Assembly (NCBI RefSeq): GCF_047663525.1
Contig: NC_092601.1
Coordinates: 16,949,501-17,013,500, forward strand
Reading direction: 5' to 3'
DNA length: 64,000 nucleotides
DNA from: Anas platyrhynchos
Lineage: Eukaryota; Chordata; Aves; Anseriformes; Anatidae
This document shows, in pieces, positions 63,803 through 64,000 of the stretch. The notes under the pieces were generated by a model, which was not told the origin of the DNA, made no database searches, and was given only the letters and a program-made list of their open reading frames with translations. Both the position numbers and the translations under genes were made by a program. Position 1 is the first letter of the stretch. Each line of letters begins with the position of its first letter.

Positions 63803-63812
63803 GTCACGTGAC
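63803..63812. promoter_or_regulatory. FLCN: CLEAR / E-box palindrome GTCACGTGAC
   Basis: An exact match to the coordinated lysosomal expression (CLEAR) consensus bound by TFEB/TFE3/MITF, inside a 12-base perfect palindrome (63802-63813), about 1.0 kb upstream of the FLCN start codon within the CpG island. Confidence 0.75.
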
Positions 63813-64000
63813 CGCCGACCCGCAGGGAAGGGGGGGGGGGTAGAGGCGGGCCGCGCGCAGGCGCAGTGCGTCCCCGCCGCGCTCTGAGGGGACGGCCCCG
63901 CCCCGCCCCTCGCCTCAGCCCCTGAGGGCTCGGCTCGGCCCCGGCCCCTGTCACGGGGAGGCGGCGGGGGTTGAACAGCTCAGTCAGTGAATTAAACACC

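Larger units (their letters stand above)
62900..63960 (-). promoter_or_regulatory. FLCN: FLCN 5' CpG island and presumed promoter / non-coding first exon
   Basis: Extremely CpG-rich sequence begins just upstream of the first coding exon, where vertebrate FLCN has non-coding exons. A candidate donor for such an exon is GCG|GTGAGCG on the minus strand at 63263/63262. The island carries the CLEAR palindrome at 63803-63812 and an NRF1-like GCGCAGGCGCAG at about 63854. The start site is not determined. Open frames through here are composition artefacts. Confidence 0.6.

Noticed and set aside
63769..64000. Possible start of another gene at the right edge
   Set aside because: The minus-strand frame at the edge has no ATG inside the window and no recognisable protein; I expect COPS3 to the right from human gene order but cannot see it here.

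Overview
This is a vertebrate nuclear DNA window, most likely from a bird. Three multi-exon genes with GT-AG introns and vertebrate-specific products are present, in the order MPRIP(+), PLD6(-), FLCN(-), which is the order I remember around human 17p11.2. The young-looking repeats are CR1 LINE 3' ends, the typical avian retroposon, alongside a few old MIR-like SINE fragments. I cannot name the species.

Layout. Bases 3369-42725 (+) hold MPRIP (myosin phosphatase Rho-interacting protein) from the middle of its first PH domain to both of its alternative C-termini. The N-terminal exons (about 90 residues) lie upstream of base 1. I resolve 20 coding exons with consistent splice phases. They include an exon with two donors (a 119-codon optional extension) and a 3,867-base phase-0 exon encoding 1,289 residues of coiled coil. 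A long 3' untranslated region with several polyadenylation signals probably runs to about 49.7 kb. PLD6 (mitochondrial PLD/Zucchini; two exons, 217 residues) lies tail-to-tail with it at 51,724-52,493. FLCN (folliculin) fills 55,286-62,773 with 11 coding exons. Their lengths sum to 1,740 bases, 579 codons plus stop, matching the human coding-exon boundaries as I remember them. The right end is a CpG-rich block that should contain the FLCN promoter and carries a perfect GTCACGTGAC (CLEAR/E-box) site.

Composition changes sharply. The MPRIP half is GC-rich with short AT-rich islands. From about 49.5 kb to 62.5 kb the sequence is AT-rich apart from the PLD6 first exon, and it becomes very CpG-rich again after about 62.6 kb.

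Biology. The three genes are neighbours, not an operon. MPRIP scaffolds RhoA, F-actin and myosin phosphatase on stress fibres. PLD6 is the outer-mitochondrial-membrane HKD nuclease/lipase of piRNA biogenesis and lipid signalling. FLCN with FNIP1/2 is the GTPase-activating protein for RagC/D that controls TFEB/TFE3. I found no convincing new system. The points most worth checking are optional MPRIP exons and ends (including a possible internal first exon whose donor sits in a perfect hairpin), a GC-AG intron in FLCN, the missing zinc-ligand histidine in PLD6, and the CLEAR palindrome upstream of FLCN.
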